DNA from: Cryptomeria japonica | Taxonomy: Eukaryota > Streptophyta > Pinopsida > Cupressales > Cupressaceae | NCBI RefSeq assembly: GCF_030272615.1 | Contig: NC_081414.1 | Span: forward strand, 522,230,185 to 522,294,184 | DNA: 64,000 bases | Direction: 5' to 3' | Part shown: piece after piece, positions 1 through 12,199 of the stretch | Numbering within the stretch: position 1 is the first letter of the stretch | How the letters are laid out: every line of letters starts with the position of its first letter | Translations under genes and position numbers: made by a program | The notes under the pieces: model-generated | Told to the model about the DNA's origin: nothing | The model's input: the letters and a program-made list of their open reading frames with translations, nothing else | The model's database searches: none

Positions 1-1942
1 AGTTTGATGCAAGAAGTGATGAAGAAATTTTATTGGGATATTCAACAAAGAGAAAATCCTGCTGGTGCTACAATAAGAGACTGAGAAAGATAGTAGAAAG
101 TGAAAATGTGAAGGTGGATGAGAACCTTGGAAAAGAGATCAGAGCTTGTAGATACGATGATGGTCAACATGTTGTTCTAGATCATATTCATACTGAAGAA
201 CCAAAGCAGAATGATCTGGTAGAAATTGTTAATCTGGATGTTGCTACTGATGGTGGAGAGGTGTAGGAATCTGAAAATAAGAACAATAAGAAGAATCCAA
301 GGTATGTAAGATTGAATCATTCAAAAAATCATATTATTGGAGATAAAAATAAAGATGTGATGACTAGAAGAAGGGTAGTTGCTGAAGAGGTATGTTTGAT
401 TTCTAAAGTTGAACCTAAAGATGTTGCTGAAGCTTGCAGAGATGAAAATTGGATGAGAGCTATGGAAGAAGAATTGGATTAGATTGAGAAGAATAACACA
501 TGGGAGATTGTGCCTAGACCTAAAGATAAGAATGTGATTGGTACTAAATGGGTATTCAAGAATAAATTGAATGAAGACAGTGAAGTTGTCAGAAATAAAA
601 CAAGATTGGTATGAAAAGGATATTCACAAAAAGAAGGAATTGATTATGAGGATAATTTTTCTTCGGTTGCCAGGCTTGAAGCTGTAAGACTGCTTCTTGC
701 ATATGCTTCCTATAAATATTTCAAGGTATATCAGATGGATGCCAAATCCGCCTTTTCGAATGATGATCTTGAGGAAGAAGTCTACATTGATAAACCTGAT
801 GGATTTTTATTATCAGATGATGGAGATATGGTATGTAAACAGAAGAAAGCTCTTTATGGATTAAAACAAGCCTCTAGAGCATGTTATGCTAGATTGGATA
901 ACTACTTGTTGAAATTGTGATTTAATAAAGGGACTACTAATAATAATATTTACTTTAAAATTGAAAATGATAACATCTTAATTGTTGAAGTCTTTGTTGA
1001 TGATATTATCTTTGGAGGTGATGATGACTTAAGCATGAAGTTTGCTCATGATATGCAGAAAAATTTGAGATGTCTATGATAGGTGAGATGAAATTTTTGT
1101 TAGGTTTGTAGATTTCATAGAATGGAAAAGGTATTTTTATATCTCAAACTATATATGTGAAGGAATTGCTGAAGAATTTGGGGTTAGATGACTCCAAACC
1201 GGTTGGAACTCCTATGGTGATTGGCTGCAAATTATCTAAGAATGATGAATCTAAGAAAGCTAATCAGAGCTTGTATAGGTCTATGGTTGGTGGACTGCTA
1301 TATCTTACTCAGAATAGGCCTACCATTATGCATGCATGTGCATAGCTGCTAGATATTAGGATGATCCGAAAGAGAGTTATGTCACTATTGTTAAGAGAAT
1401 ATTCAGATACTTGAAGGGAACTATGGATTATGGTTTGTGGTATCTGAGGAATGATGGTTTCATGTTATGTACTTACATTGATGCTGATTGGGATGGTGAT
1501 GTGGATGACTAGAAGAGTAGCTTTGGTGGTGCTTTATTTTTGGGTAAGAAATTGGTTTCATTCTAGTAAGAAACAAGATTCAATGTCCTTATCTACTGCT
1601 GAAGCTGAGTACACTGCTATTGCTGGTAGTTGCACTCAGGTGGTTTGGATGAAGCAAATGTTGAAGGATATCAAAATTATCTATGATGAGCCTATTGTCA
1701 TATACTGTGATAATTCCAGTGCTATCAACATGTCAAATAATCTAGTCTGACATTCAAAGACTAAACATGTGTCAATCAAATATCATTACTTGAGGGAGAA
1801 AGTCAGTGAAGAGGAAGTGAAGTTGGAGTATGTGTCTACAAAGGAACATATTGCTGATATTTTCACTAAGCCTTTGCCTACATATACATTTGTCTATTTG
1901 AGAGACAAGTTAGGGGTACCCACTCCTCTTGATGAGAACTAG
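1..1942 (+). pseudogene. Ty1/copia pol remnant (integrase C-terminus, RT, RNase H)
   Basis: Decayed 3' part of a copia polyprotein that runs in from the left edge. The first codons read like the integrase C-terminal region (LGYSTK, YNKRLRKIVES). RT follows, with the NNTWEIVPRP lead-in, KWVFKNKL, QMDAKSAF, the catalytic block VFVDDIIFGG near 1000 and KALYGLKQA. The RNase H part has the STAEAEYTAI, YCDNSSAI and STKEHIADIFTKPLP blocks. The frame is lost at about 1060, 1345 and 1555. In-frame stops include TAG at 264-266, 480-482, 1109-1111 and 1118-1120 and TGA near 613 and 919. The natural end is probably the TAG at 1940-1942. The two minus-strand copia copies in this window have glutamine codons at some of the TAG sites. 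Not functional. Confidence 0.93.
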
Positions 1943-1960
1943 ATGCATTGAGTTGCATCA
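1943..1960 (+). other. Inverted repeat just after copia pol stop
   Basis: GATGCA, a six-base loop, then TGCATC sits directly behind the pol stop codon. The same hairpin occurs at the same place in the two minus-strand copia copies (12182-12199 and 21184-21201, the latter with one G:T pair). Its conservation outside the coding region suggests a shared 3' RNA element; the function is unknown. Confidence 0.5.
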
Positions 1961-2046
1961 ATCTGGTGGACTTCATAGTCTTATCTCTTTATCTAGTATG
2001 ATGAGTTGGTGCTACTCCTATGGTGGAGTAGTCTGGTTATGTGTTT

Positions 2047-2225
2047 AAGGGGGAGAGTTTGGTTTTATGTTTTAAAATATTTGGCATTGCTGTCAAAGGG
2101 GGAGAGATGCATGTGAAAAATTGTTTTATCTACTTGATCTTAGGGGAGTTTGCTGAAGATGTTTCTATCTTTGCATTGCTTGTTTTTCACATTCATATGT
2201 TTCCATCAATGCCAAAGGGGGAGAT
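2047..2225 (+). other. Repeated polypurine-tract-like motifs, last one adjoining the 3' LTR
   Basis: AAGGGGGAGA-type tracts occur near 2047, 2094 and 2214. The last one (CCAAAGGGGGAGAT) directly abuts the LTR start and is the probable primer for plus-strand DNA synthesis. The extra upstream copies recur in the other copia elements of the window. Confidence 0.7.
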
Positions 2226-3539
2226 TGTTGGACATTGCTGTTGCTAGGATATGTTGTTATCATTGATGTCAACATATTCTTGCTTTGTTGATTGCAGATT
2301 GGTTCATCGTGATTATGGTTTGGTGTATGGAGTATCTTTATTATTATTATATTCTTTTGTGTTGGTGTTGGTAATCCAGGAAGCTTAATTGATCAAATCA
2401 TATGATCTGGTTTTGCAGTTTGTTTTTCTGATCAGTGCTTTGCAGAGTTTAGTATTTCCTTTCGTATATTCCATTGTGATTAGATATTGATCTGATATTT
2501 TGGGATATTATTTGGGATGGTCTTTTGTATCTTTGTTTCAGATAGTTCATGATTTGGTGCTCCACAAGTTATCTTTCTTCATGTCAGTTGCTACTATTTG
2601 AGTGTTCTTGAGTTTCAAACATTGATAGATGAAGATTTGATAAGTAGTGTTGGTGCAACTATTACTAATGATTCTAACATACTTGTTGGCATTTCTAGTT
2701 GTTTCCTATTTGTCTCGATGACTTGTATTGATCCTTGTGTGATTTTTTTGGTGATTTTGCTAAACCGATGATGTTCTTCATGTTATACAGTTTTGTTGGT
2801 GGTGTAGCATGTTGTGGTTGATCTTGGTGTGACAATGGTGTTGCATGTTTAGAGACTTGATTTAGGTCCATGTTATGTCATGCAAATCATTATATTGGTC
2901 TGGTGGTCAATCTTTGTATCACATGATGTAATTTTGTACTTGTGAGTTGAGGGTTTAGTGAACCTTGTTGTCAAGGTTGATGAATTGTATAAATAAGTGA
3001 TATTGTCATGTAATTTGGGTATCAAGGTTGTGTCTGCATTATCAGAGAGTGGTTTATGTTTGAACAAGGATTCATCTTTTGGTATAGTGCATTGAGGAGA
3101 GATTGGTGTTGTAGAGCAGACAATTGTGCTTAATCGAAACTGTCATCAGGCATTTGGAGATGCTATTAAATTGCAGTTCATTTCTACCAGATTGTAGTCT
3201 GAAACTTATTGTAAGTCAGTGAGACTTCCCTAAGGGTTGTAGCCTTTTGGGTCATTATCTTTTGAGCAATGAGATCTAGGCAATGTTCTGAATGCATGTG
3301 CATTCCCATTGTAATATTTTCACATACTACTGTAGAGTATCATCTTATTGTGGTTAGGTTCCCATTGTGGTTTTTTCCTTAACTGGGTTTTCCACGTCAA
3401 AATATTGGTGTTGTGTGTTGTGCTATCAATTTGATTATCTCTTTTATTTATTAGATCTATTTTTGTGACTAATTTTATAGATCTTGTGAAGAATAGTTCA
3501 CCCCCCACTCTCAGTTGTCCTGCATTGTTGCTGCTAACA
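2226..3539 (+). repeat. 3' LTR of plus-strand copia element
   Basis: The LTR starts TGTTGGACATTG immediately after the polypurine tract and ends GCTGCTAACA, about 1314 bp. It is homologous to the reverse-oriented solo LTR at 8632-9944; matching blocks include the GGTTAGGTTCCCA stretch near 3352 and the C-run followed by CTCTCAG near 3500. The 5' LTR lies outside the window, so the age cannot be estimated. The short reading frames inside it on both strands are not genes. Confidence 0.88.
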
Positions 3540-4921
3540 CAAAACCAAAAAACATCCATCATTCAATAATCCACAATAAACTCTTCCTTGCAAAGGCAGG
3601 AACTTGAGCAAACATTAATATGCCAACACACAAAACATAGAGCTTAACTTGAATCATGCAATAATAGACAAACTATCAAGTTGGATAACAATCAAGTCAA
3701 TCAAATTGTCTAATCAACCATCACCAATCCTATCAACTATTATCTATCTTATAAATGGTGTGATATGTTCTAAACCAGACAACATGATTATAATACAAGC
3801 AATCATTATGAATAAAATGATCAATATGGTTGTTGACCTATTTGGTCAAGTGAGTCTTATCTTTCTTTGATTTATCTTTGATCATGTTCCTATACTACTC
3901 AAAAATATCCTCAAGTGATTAGAGGAGCGATGATAGTTCATGGTCTTGTTTTTGTTTTTTGTTTTTTGTTTGTGGGATGTTTTCATGAGGTTCTAGAGTA
4001 AGTGTGTTTTGGGTTTTTGGGTTGGCACATTCATTCAGCAAAGATTCTGCACACACCTATGGCAATAGATCATTATGCTTGTTATTGTTGCACATACCTT
4101 GACCCTTAACATACAAGTTTCAAGATGGAAGAGAATGTTCCTTGCTTGTAATGTGTCTATTAATGGAAAGGGATAACATCTCCGCATTGGGTTTCTATGC
4201 CTTGGTGCAAAGATATCCATTTGCCACATAATAAAGCTCACTGATAATAAAATTGCATTAATGAAGACTCATTCCATCACACTAATCATTCTTCACTTCT
4301 CACTAGTCTTTCTTATGGATAACATTTCTTCAATCAATCAATCAATCCACCAATCATTCAATCATTCAATTAGTCAATCTAATACTATAGATTCTATCTA
4401 ATCTATCAATAATTTCTTCATCTGATATCGTTAACCCTTACTACAACCAATTAACATTCTTCACTTCTTTCTAACCATTCTTCTCTTTCATTCCATTTCC
4501 TCTTTCTAACATTCTTCTTCTTTTAAGAGATCATTCATTCCTTTCATACATAAACAATCTCTTGAGGGGGCATCCTACCTCCATCCCTCAATCTACTTGG
4601 GAATGATTTTTCATTTTTTTTAAACAATGCTCAAAATCGCATTGTCCCAAAGAGGGGAAAAATGTAGACATTAAAAATTATCTTAGCTATTTGATGATAC
4701 TATTCACTAACTTTTCATCTAAACTAATTAATTAATTTTATTATTTAATTAGTACTAATATTTTTCTTCTAATTCCTTATAATTGAATAATTCTTAATTA
4801 TTAAATTATTGTTCTTCTAAACCATTAATTAAAGAATCTTCATTGTTTAATTAATGTTCAACCATATCACTTTCTAATCAATTAATATTGATCTTAATCA
4901 TCTAATCCCAACTATTCCTCT
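3540..4921. other. Spacer without recognisable gene
   Basis: AT-rich sequence between the copia LTR and the LINE. It contains an imperfect ATCA microsatellite at about 4331-4377 and several TTAATT-rich stretches at 4720-4880. The reading frames at 3649-3870 and 4035-4241 show no family motif and no codon structure I recognise. Confidence 0.6.
4645..4921 (+). repeat. Possible polypurine tract and truncated LTR start
   Basis: CCAAAGAGGGGAAAAATG followed by TGTAGACATT looks like a gypsy polypurine tract and the first bases of an LTR. The continuation is AT-rich and would be cut off where the LINE begins near 4922. No matching second LTR is in the window, so this is a weak call from composition and position only. 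Confidence 0.25.
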
Positions 4922-7482
4922 TTGATGCCTCAACAAAGTGGTTTTGTCCTGGGAAGGCAAATTTTGGATTCTATCATCTCTGTTCATGAAAATATCCATT
5001 CTCTAGCCTTTTCTAAAAAAGAAGGTTTTTTCTGAAGCTTGACCTCTCTAAAGCCTATGATAGAGTGGATTGGGATTTTATGATGGATGTTCTTTCTGCT
5101 TTTGGTTTTAATCCTAGGAGTGTTAGCCTTATCAAGCAACTTGTTTCTTTGGCTTCTTTCTCTGTGTTAATGAATGGTTCCCCCTCTCCTTTCTTTAAAG
5201 CTTCAAGAGGTCTCAGGCAGGGGGACCCTCTATCTCCAGTGATCTTTATCATCATGGCGGAATGTTTGGGGAGATGCATTGGAAAGCTGGTTGAGAAAAG
5301 GGAGTTTTGTGGTTTGAATCCTTCTTCGGCAGATCAAATATGTTCTCATCGACAGTTTGTTGATGATTCTATAATAATGGGAAAAGCCACTGTGAAGGAC
5401 ACTAGAAGACTAAAAAAGGCTTTGGATAACTATGGAGAGGCTATTGGTCAGCTTATAAACTAGTCTAAAAGCTTTGTTTATTTTATCAATACCCCAGAGA
5501 GAAGGAGGATTAAAATTAGTAACATTCTGGGTTGCCAAATTGGTAGCTTGCTTGCTTCCTATTTGGGGCTCCCCTTAGGCCAAGATCCTCCATATACCTT
5601 TTGGGGAGCCTTGGTGGATAAATTCCATAAAAAGCTGTTTGGATGGAAGGGAGCTCTTCTTAGTCAAGCAGGTAAGGTTCAATTGCTAAAAACCACTCTT
5701 CAAAGTATCCCTCTCTATGCCATCAATCTGTTTAGGATTCCTACTAAGTATGCTAAGGCCATTGAAAAAATTCAAAGATCCTTTTTATGGATAGGGGTTG
5801 AGGAGAAGAAGAGAATGAACTTAATTGCTTGGGAGAAGGTCTGTAAGCCTATGAATAAAGGTGGTCTGGGCCTTAGAATAATAAGAGACATAAATGATTA
5901 CCTTATGGCCAAGCAGATTTGGAGAGGATATAGAAATCAAGGAGAGTGGAAAAAAATATGGGACAACAAATATAAAATCCAATGTCCGAATCTTCAAAGT
6001 TTCCTCAAAGCAGAGATTATCCCAATTGGATCCAATATTTGGAAAAATGTCTCTAGAACTAGAGACTTAATTATCAAAGGCACAAAATGGAAGTTGGGGA
6101 AAGGGAATCTTATTCAATTCTGGGAGGACCCTTGGCTTCTAGAGCCCCCTTTAAATGAAAACCCTGAGTGGAACATATATCAGAACCAATGCAAAGAAAT
6201 ATTTGGATCCAAGGTGGAGGATTATTGGAAAGATGGATAGTGGAAAGACTTATCTCAAGTGGATCAGTCTTTGGGTAGTTTGAACAAAGTCATGAACTCA
6301 ATGGTGAGGATTGAAGAAGAAGACCAGTTAATTTGGAAACTAACAGCTAGTGGTACTTTTACTATGGCCTCTCTATATCATCAACAATACAATAACATGG
6401 AAAGTCCTTGCTGGGCTAAAGCTTGGGTGAAAGGTCTTACCCCCAAGATCAACATTTTCTTTTGGATAGCCCTTCAAGACAAAATTCTTACTACTGAGAA
6501 TATCAGAAAAAGAGGTATCAACATGCCAAGTTTCTGTACTCTTTGTAAGCAGAATGAGGAGACTATAAATCATATGCTCTTTCATTGCCCCTTCTCAGCT
6601 AATGTTTGGGGAAGTTGTCTGGATCAATTCAATATTAGTTGGAGCTTCCCTAACTTGATTTAGGAGATTTTCAAGTCATGGCATCATCCTTCAAAAAATA
6701 GAACCACTACCTTATTATGGAGAATTGCTTTACCTCACATGTGCTGGGGTTTATGGAAAGAGAGAAATGATATAATTTTCAGAGAAAAGAATACTAAGGC
6801 TAACATTGTGTTTGAAAAAATAAGAAGAATTATAGTGGAAAATATGAATATTATAGGTGGTATTGATAATCCTAACACTAAGGAGGATCAATTTATCTAT
6901 AAAAAATGGAGATTAAAAGCTCAAGAGAGCATGCAGATTAATCCTAGAGAGGGAGTGATATGGATCAGCCCGCCTAGGGGATGGATGAAAATCAATTTTG
7001 ATGGGGTCTCTAAGGGAAACCCGGGGGTTGCAGGATGTGGAGTGGTCCTAAGGGATGAATGGGGAATATGTAAAATCATAAAATGTATTCCTATAGGAAA
7101 TCAGACCAATCATGTTGCCAAAGCCATGACAGCTTATCATGGGATTATCCTTGCCAAGGAAGCTAATTGCACTAAAGTTTGGTGTGAAGGAGACTCCTTA
7201 AACATTATCAATTGTTTAAATATGAAATTCCCACTGTCTTGGTCAATTAGTAATGCTATTAAAGCTACTAGGAAAATCAGTGAAGAGTTTGAAATGTGTG
7301 TTTTTACACATGTTTACAGGGAGGCCAACTCTTGCGTTGATTGGGCAACCAACCTAGCTTGCCAATCAGAAGACATCATTACTAGTTATGGTGAAATGGA
7401 GATTGCAAGTGAAATGAAATCCTTGCTCAATCAGGACCGAAGCTATACAAGGCAATGTGGTACTTTTAATCATTATTTCTAA
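4922..7482 (+). pseudogene. LINE ORF2 remnant: RT, zf-RVT, RNase H
   Basis: From about 5034 to 7482 one frame is open except for three TAG codons (5461-5463, 6238-6240, 6661-6663); a one-base loss near 5030 breaks it from the upstream part. RT motifs seen are KLDLSKAYDRVDW, RGLRQGDPLSP and the catalytic block QFVDDSII (normally FADD), then the thumb region LGLPLG and QAGKVQLLKTTLQSIP. A zf-RVT motif follows (CTLCKQNEETINHMLFHCPF, about 6538-6597). Then comes an RNase H1-like domain (NFDGVSKGNPG at about 6996, CEGDSLNIINCL near 7185, YREANSCVDWATNLA near 7317). The 5' endonuclease domain is absent through truncation. Inactive copy. Confidence 0.9.
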
Positions 7483-7563
7483 TGACCTTTCTACCTTTTT
7501 CGATACAAGGCTTGCTTGAAGAAAATGAGCTATTAAATAGGTGTCTTATCATTATTATTTGGC

Positions 7564-8264
7564 ATGGATTATGGGTGTTCTTATAGAATAACCACAAAAA
7601 CCAGAGGAAAAGTTATCAAAATGAGAGAAGGCATTGCAAGGAAGGTGCTGGCAAAATGGGAGGTAACAAGAAAAGATTTGAACCTGCTTCCTACTCTGAA
7701 TGGAGAAAGAATGAAGAAGTCTGTGATATCCTTCAGCAGGGGGGTCTCAATGTTTTCATGGAATGACTAAATGGTAAGGACCCCACAATCATTAGCTATT
7801 TCATCAAGAACTGGAAAAATGAAAAAATTCTGATTGGATCACATATGATGAATGTAGATGAAGAGGTTATTGTTGAGGCCATGGGGATGACTACCGAGGG
7901 TATCAAATTTTATAGGGATAGAGGGATATCAGATAAATTAGCAGACAAGTTTCCTATTACGGATGGTGAGAGAAGAAAGATGATCAAAATTGACAACTCC
8001 TACCACTCCCCGAAGAGAATTTGCAGGCCATGGAGGTTTGTTTTATTTGCTTCTATTAAATATATTACCTTAGATGGTAGGTTTACCAGGGCATATGGGC
8101 ATCAATTCATCCTTCTCAACCATTTCCATCATGGAGAAAGGGTTAGACTTCCCTATTACCTTGCATGTTCAATGGATCATACTATAAAGGAGATCCACAA
8201 GGACCCTAAAGGTGATCATGCCCTCCACCAAGGGCTTATGGTCCTGGTTTATGACCCCACTTAA
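7564..8264 (+). pseudogene. Unrecognised coding fragment downstream of LINE
   Basis: The best reading is a single frame from about 7692 to the TAA at 8262-8264, interrupted by one TGA near 7767, giving roughly 190 codons. It contains ITLDGRFTRAYGHQFILLNHFHHG and RVRLPYYLACSMDH, a strongly coding-like pattern with buried hydrophobic positions. I do not recognise the family. The layout recalls the unknown retroelement-carried proteins elsewhere in this window (ORFs A and B), but I could not align them. It may be a captured fragment of another retroelement or the end of the host element. Confidence 0.5.
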
Positions 8265-8631
8265 CTGTTCCACTTTCTAGTTTCTATCTCTCTTTATCTC
8301 TTCCATCTCCTTCTACTTATGTCTTCCACTTTCCAATTTCCATTTCCACTAATCTCTTCCACTTTCCAATTTCCATTACCACTTATCTCTTCCACTTGCT
8401 GATTTCCTTCTCACTTAACTTCCATTTTCTATTTTTAATTCACTCATGGTTCTTTCATTCCTCCACTTTTGCAAAGGTAGCTTTTGATGAAAATAAATAA
8501 TTTCTTTTTTCATTTTCAATTAACTCATTTTCTCTTCACTTAACTAATCCTCTCAATCAATCCTATCCATTTATTTCCAAAAATAAAAAAATCAATCTTA
8601 GCCATTTATCAATATCTAAATCTTTATTAAT
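8265..8631 (+). repeat. Pyrimidine-rich degenerate tandem repeat
   Basis: Between 8265 and about 8450 the plus strand is built of variants of CTCTTCCACTTTCCAATTTCC with ACTTAT linkers, about four loose copies. An AT-rich stretch follows up to the LTR at 8632. No coding signal. Confidence 0.55.
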
Positions 8632-9944
8632 TGTTGGCAACAACAATGAAGGAAAACTAAGAGAGGGGGGGGGGGTGAATCGGTTTTCATCGGATCAACA
8701 AACTTAATCACAAATACAAATTTTATAAACTGCAACAATAACAAATATAAGCAAATTGATAGCACAACACACAACACCAAGATTTTGATGTGTAAAAGCA
8801 CGGTGGGAACCTAACCACAATAAGATGACACTCCATAGTAGTATGTGTAAATATTACAATGGGGAATGCACATGGATTCAGGCACACTACCTAGAGTTCA
8901 CTGCTCAAAATAAAATAACCTAGAAGGATACAACCCTCAAGGAAGTCTCACTAACTTACAACAAGATTCAGACTACAATCCAAAAGAAATGAACTAAAAT
9001 AATAACATCTCCAAATGCCTGATGATAGTTCCGGTTAAGGATAATTGTTTGCTCTGCAAAACCAATCTCTGCTCAATACACCAGATTGAAAGATGAATCC
9101 TTGTTCGCACATACACTAGTCACTGATAAGGAAGACACAACCTTGATACCCAAATTCCATGACAATATCACCTATTTATATACTTCATCAACCTTGACAA
9201 TAAGGTCGACTAAACCCTCAACTCATAATTATAAAATTACATCACATGATACAAAGATTGACCACTAGACAAACATTATAATATACATTACATAACATGG
9301 ACCTAATTCAAATCTCCAAACACACAACACCACCAAAAATTACACCAAGACCAACCACAACATACTACACCACTAGGAAAATTGCATAACATGAAGAACA
9401 TCACTGGTTCAACAAAACCACCAAGAGCTTGCACAACGATCAATGCAGATTGTCAAAACAAATAGGACACAATTAAGAAACACCAATAAGAATGTTAGAA
9501 TAATTAGTAATAGCTGCACCAACACCACTTATCAAATCTTCATCTGTTAACGTCTAAAACTCAAGATCACTCGAACAACAACAACTGTCACGAAGAAAGA
9601 TAACTTGCGGAGAACCAAATAAAAAACCATATGAAATTAAGGTACATGGGACCATTCCAAATAATCTCCTAAAGAATCATCTCAATATCTGATCACACTG
9701 GTATATACCAGAGGAAATACTAAACTCTGCAAAGTAATAAATAAAAAAAGAAACTACAAAACTAGATCATATGCAATGATCAATTAAGCTTCTTGGATTA
9801 CCAAAACCAATACAAAAGAATATAATGATACTATAAATACTCCATACAAAAAACCAAAATCCTAATAAACCAATCTGCAAGCACCAGAGTAGGAATATGT
9901 TGACATCATTGACAACAACATCCTAGTAGCAACAATGTGCAACA
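8632..9944 (-). repeat. Solo copia LTR, reverse orientation
   Basis: Begins TGTTGGCAAC and ends GTGCAACA, about 1313 bp, the same family and almost the same length as the LTR at 2226-3539 read in reverse. A run of 13 G at about 8667 is the G/C-tract shared by all copia LTRs here. Neither side carries pol or a primer site, so it is a solo LTR left by recombination. Only a 4-bp flanking match (taat) could be seen. Confidence 0.82.
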
Positions 9945-11031
9945 TAATCTGCAAATCAAATCCTCATTTCCAACAACCACTACTTCAATATCTTTTCATC
10001 ATAATCACATCACACTTCCAATTTTTTTTCACACACATAATTTATGAGAGCCTGAAGATTAAGAAGAACAATGGAGGCCATGGATTTGATGCTAGGTATA
10101 ATCTTTTGATTTTCATTTGAATGCATTGCAAATTCATCTTTCATTGATTGTTTTAGTTATTTTTCTTAGAACCTGGTTTCATGGTTTCCTAATGGTTCTT
10201 TGCAGATTTTCCAAATTTACCTATGATAGTTTGAATTTGAATTATACTCTTGTAAAATATTAATACCCATTAATGTTCCTAAATCCAACATTGATAGACC
10301 CTATGAAATCTTAAATTTTCAAAATCTACAATTTTGAAAATAAAAAAATTCTAATCACACACTTAGAAGCATAAAATTCACAACTATACACATTTTTCAA
10401 TCACAAATTATTTTATGAAAATTTTACAATAACTTAGGTTTATTTTTGCATTTTGTTAAATAAAATAATGTAACCTACTATAAGTAGGAAATTCAGTCCA
10501 CAAATAATCTATGGATTCAACTGTAAACAACCCTATGCAAGAAGATCCACACACATCCACCTATTATTAGCATGGAAAGTGAAGAATTTCATTAAAATGT
10601 ACAAATAAATATAAAAAAGTACATTCAATTAATAGTTCAAAATAATAAAGAACTCCTTCCTTAAGGAGAAAGCACACCACAAAACTCCTTTCTATCCAAA
10701 GAAATCACAAACTTGATAAATTATTGAGAAATTAAAATGCTTGATGATTATTTCATGGGAAGAAAACTTATTTCATATAAAGGAGCTATACAATTGAAAG
10801 AAAGAATTGCAACTACCTAAAATTGAATAATTGATTGTAACTTCATAAATGCCAACTAATTATTGAATAGTGTAATGGTTAAAATGCTAAACTTATAATT
10901 CTAAGCTCCAAAAAATATAAAGTTTATTCTTTTTCAAAGAAATAAGAGAGAAAAGTTTTCAAACAATGTAAAAGTATTTTAAAAATTCAATTCCTTTTTC
11001 TTTTGCCTAAAATCCTATGTAAAATAATATC
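9945..11031. other. AT-rich spacer without recognisable feature
   Basis: No coding frame with family motifs, no tRNA-like structure and no repeat shared with the rest of the window was seen. The 9935-10120 frame straddles the LTR end and is not a gene. Confidence 0.55.
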
Positions 11032-11849
11032 TGTTGGCAATAGGGAAACAAACTAAGAGGGGTGATTAATCAGTTTGCTCACAAACTTTAATCAATTAAA
11101 ATACAATTTGATTAGATAATTACCAATAAAATCACAAATCAACACCACATCAATAAGACACATAACACCAAGATTTTTGACGTGGAAAATCTGGTTAAGA
11201 GAAAAAATAGGGTGGGAACCACACACAATGAGATAATACCCTATTAGGAGTAAATGAAATATAAAAATGAAAAATGCACATGCATTCAGACACACTTCCT
11301 AGAGCTCACTACTCAAATCACAAAATAAGAAGGGCTACAACCCTGAGGAAGACTCACTATCTTACAAAACATTCAGATTACATTTAGACAATCATGAACT
11401 GATGAAATATTATCTTCTTATGGTTGGTTATAGTTCTAGTTAAGCACATAACACACAATCTTCTCTTTTGCACTTATTCACACTTCTTCACACTTCTTCA
11501 CACTTCTTTGTACTACTTCTATGCTTCTAAAAGATTAAAGCATTATTCACACATGTAGATACATCTCTCACATGACTATTACATATATTTATACAAATCA
11601 TCAACCTATATTTCAAGGTCGGTTCAACCCTCAACACAAATTACAAAATAATATTCATACACACTACATCAATACATGTGGACCACTGAACCTTTAGCTT
11701 AATATACTAGAGATAATTATCTCAAAACCCATTAAACTGCAATAACTCATCTGCAACACACTGACCAAACCAACTAATTTATTTTTTCTGTAAACACAGG
11801 GATACATAGAAGAATATGTTGACATCAATGAAAATATATCATTCCAACA
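11032..11849 (-). repeat. 3' LTR of deleted copia element
   Basis: 818 bp, from TGTTGGCAAT at 11032 to the CCAACA at 11844-11849, which adjoins the polypurine tract (plus-strand AATCTCCCCCTTTGGC). Compared with the other LTR it lacks about 22 bp at its element-5' end and carries extra sequence inside, including a repeated CACACTTCTT tract near 11470-11510. Confidence 0.85.
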
Positions 11850-12181
11850 ATCTCCCCCTTTGGCATTTATGGTAACATATGAATGTGAAAAACAATTAAT
11901 GCAAAGAAAGAAATCAACAACCAACAATCTCCCCATAACCCTCAATAATCTTCCCCTGAGATTAGCACAACATATGGCAGTTTTTCAAATGACTCTCTCC
12001 CCCTTTGACATCAATGCAAAAGGCACATACAACACAAGTCTTGATTCTCTCCCCCTTAAGACAAACCCTCTCTCACGAAAACAAATTTGAACACTGAACC
12101 ACAACACTGACTACTCCCCCTGAGTAGAAGCCTCACTCATCAATCTAGATCACAAGATATCTCTTTAAAGTTCACTGGATT

Positions 12182-12199
12182 GATGCAACTCCATGCATC
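12182..12199 (-). other. Inverted repeat after copia pol stop
   Basis: GATGCA, six bases, TGCATC directly behind the pol stop at 12200-12202; the same structure as at 1943-1960 and 21184-21201. Confidence 0.5.

Larger units (their letters stand above)
4922..8264 (+). mobile_element. 5'-truncated L1-type LINE with C-terminal RNase H
   Basis: A non-LTR element that begins abruptly inside the RT domain (QSGFVLGRQILDS), as expected for a 5'-truncated LINE insertion. The order RT, cysteine/histidine zinc motif, RNase H is typical of plant L1-like elements. No clear poly-A tail or target duplication was found. The 3' boundary is therefore uncertain: the RNase H frame ends at 7482, and the coding fragment to 8264 may or may not belong to it. 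Confidence 0.8.

Noticed and set aside
9935-10120. Small gene next to the solo LTR
   Set aside because: The frame begins inside the LTR end and has no conserved pattern.
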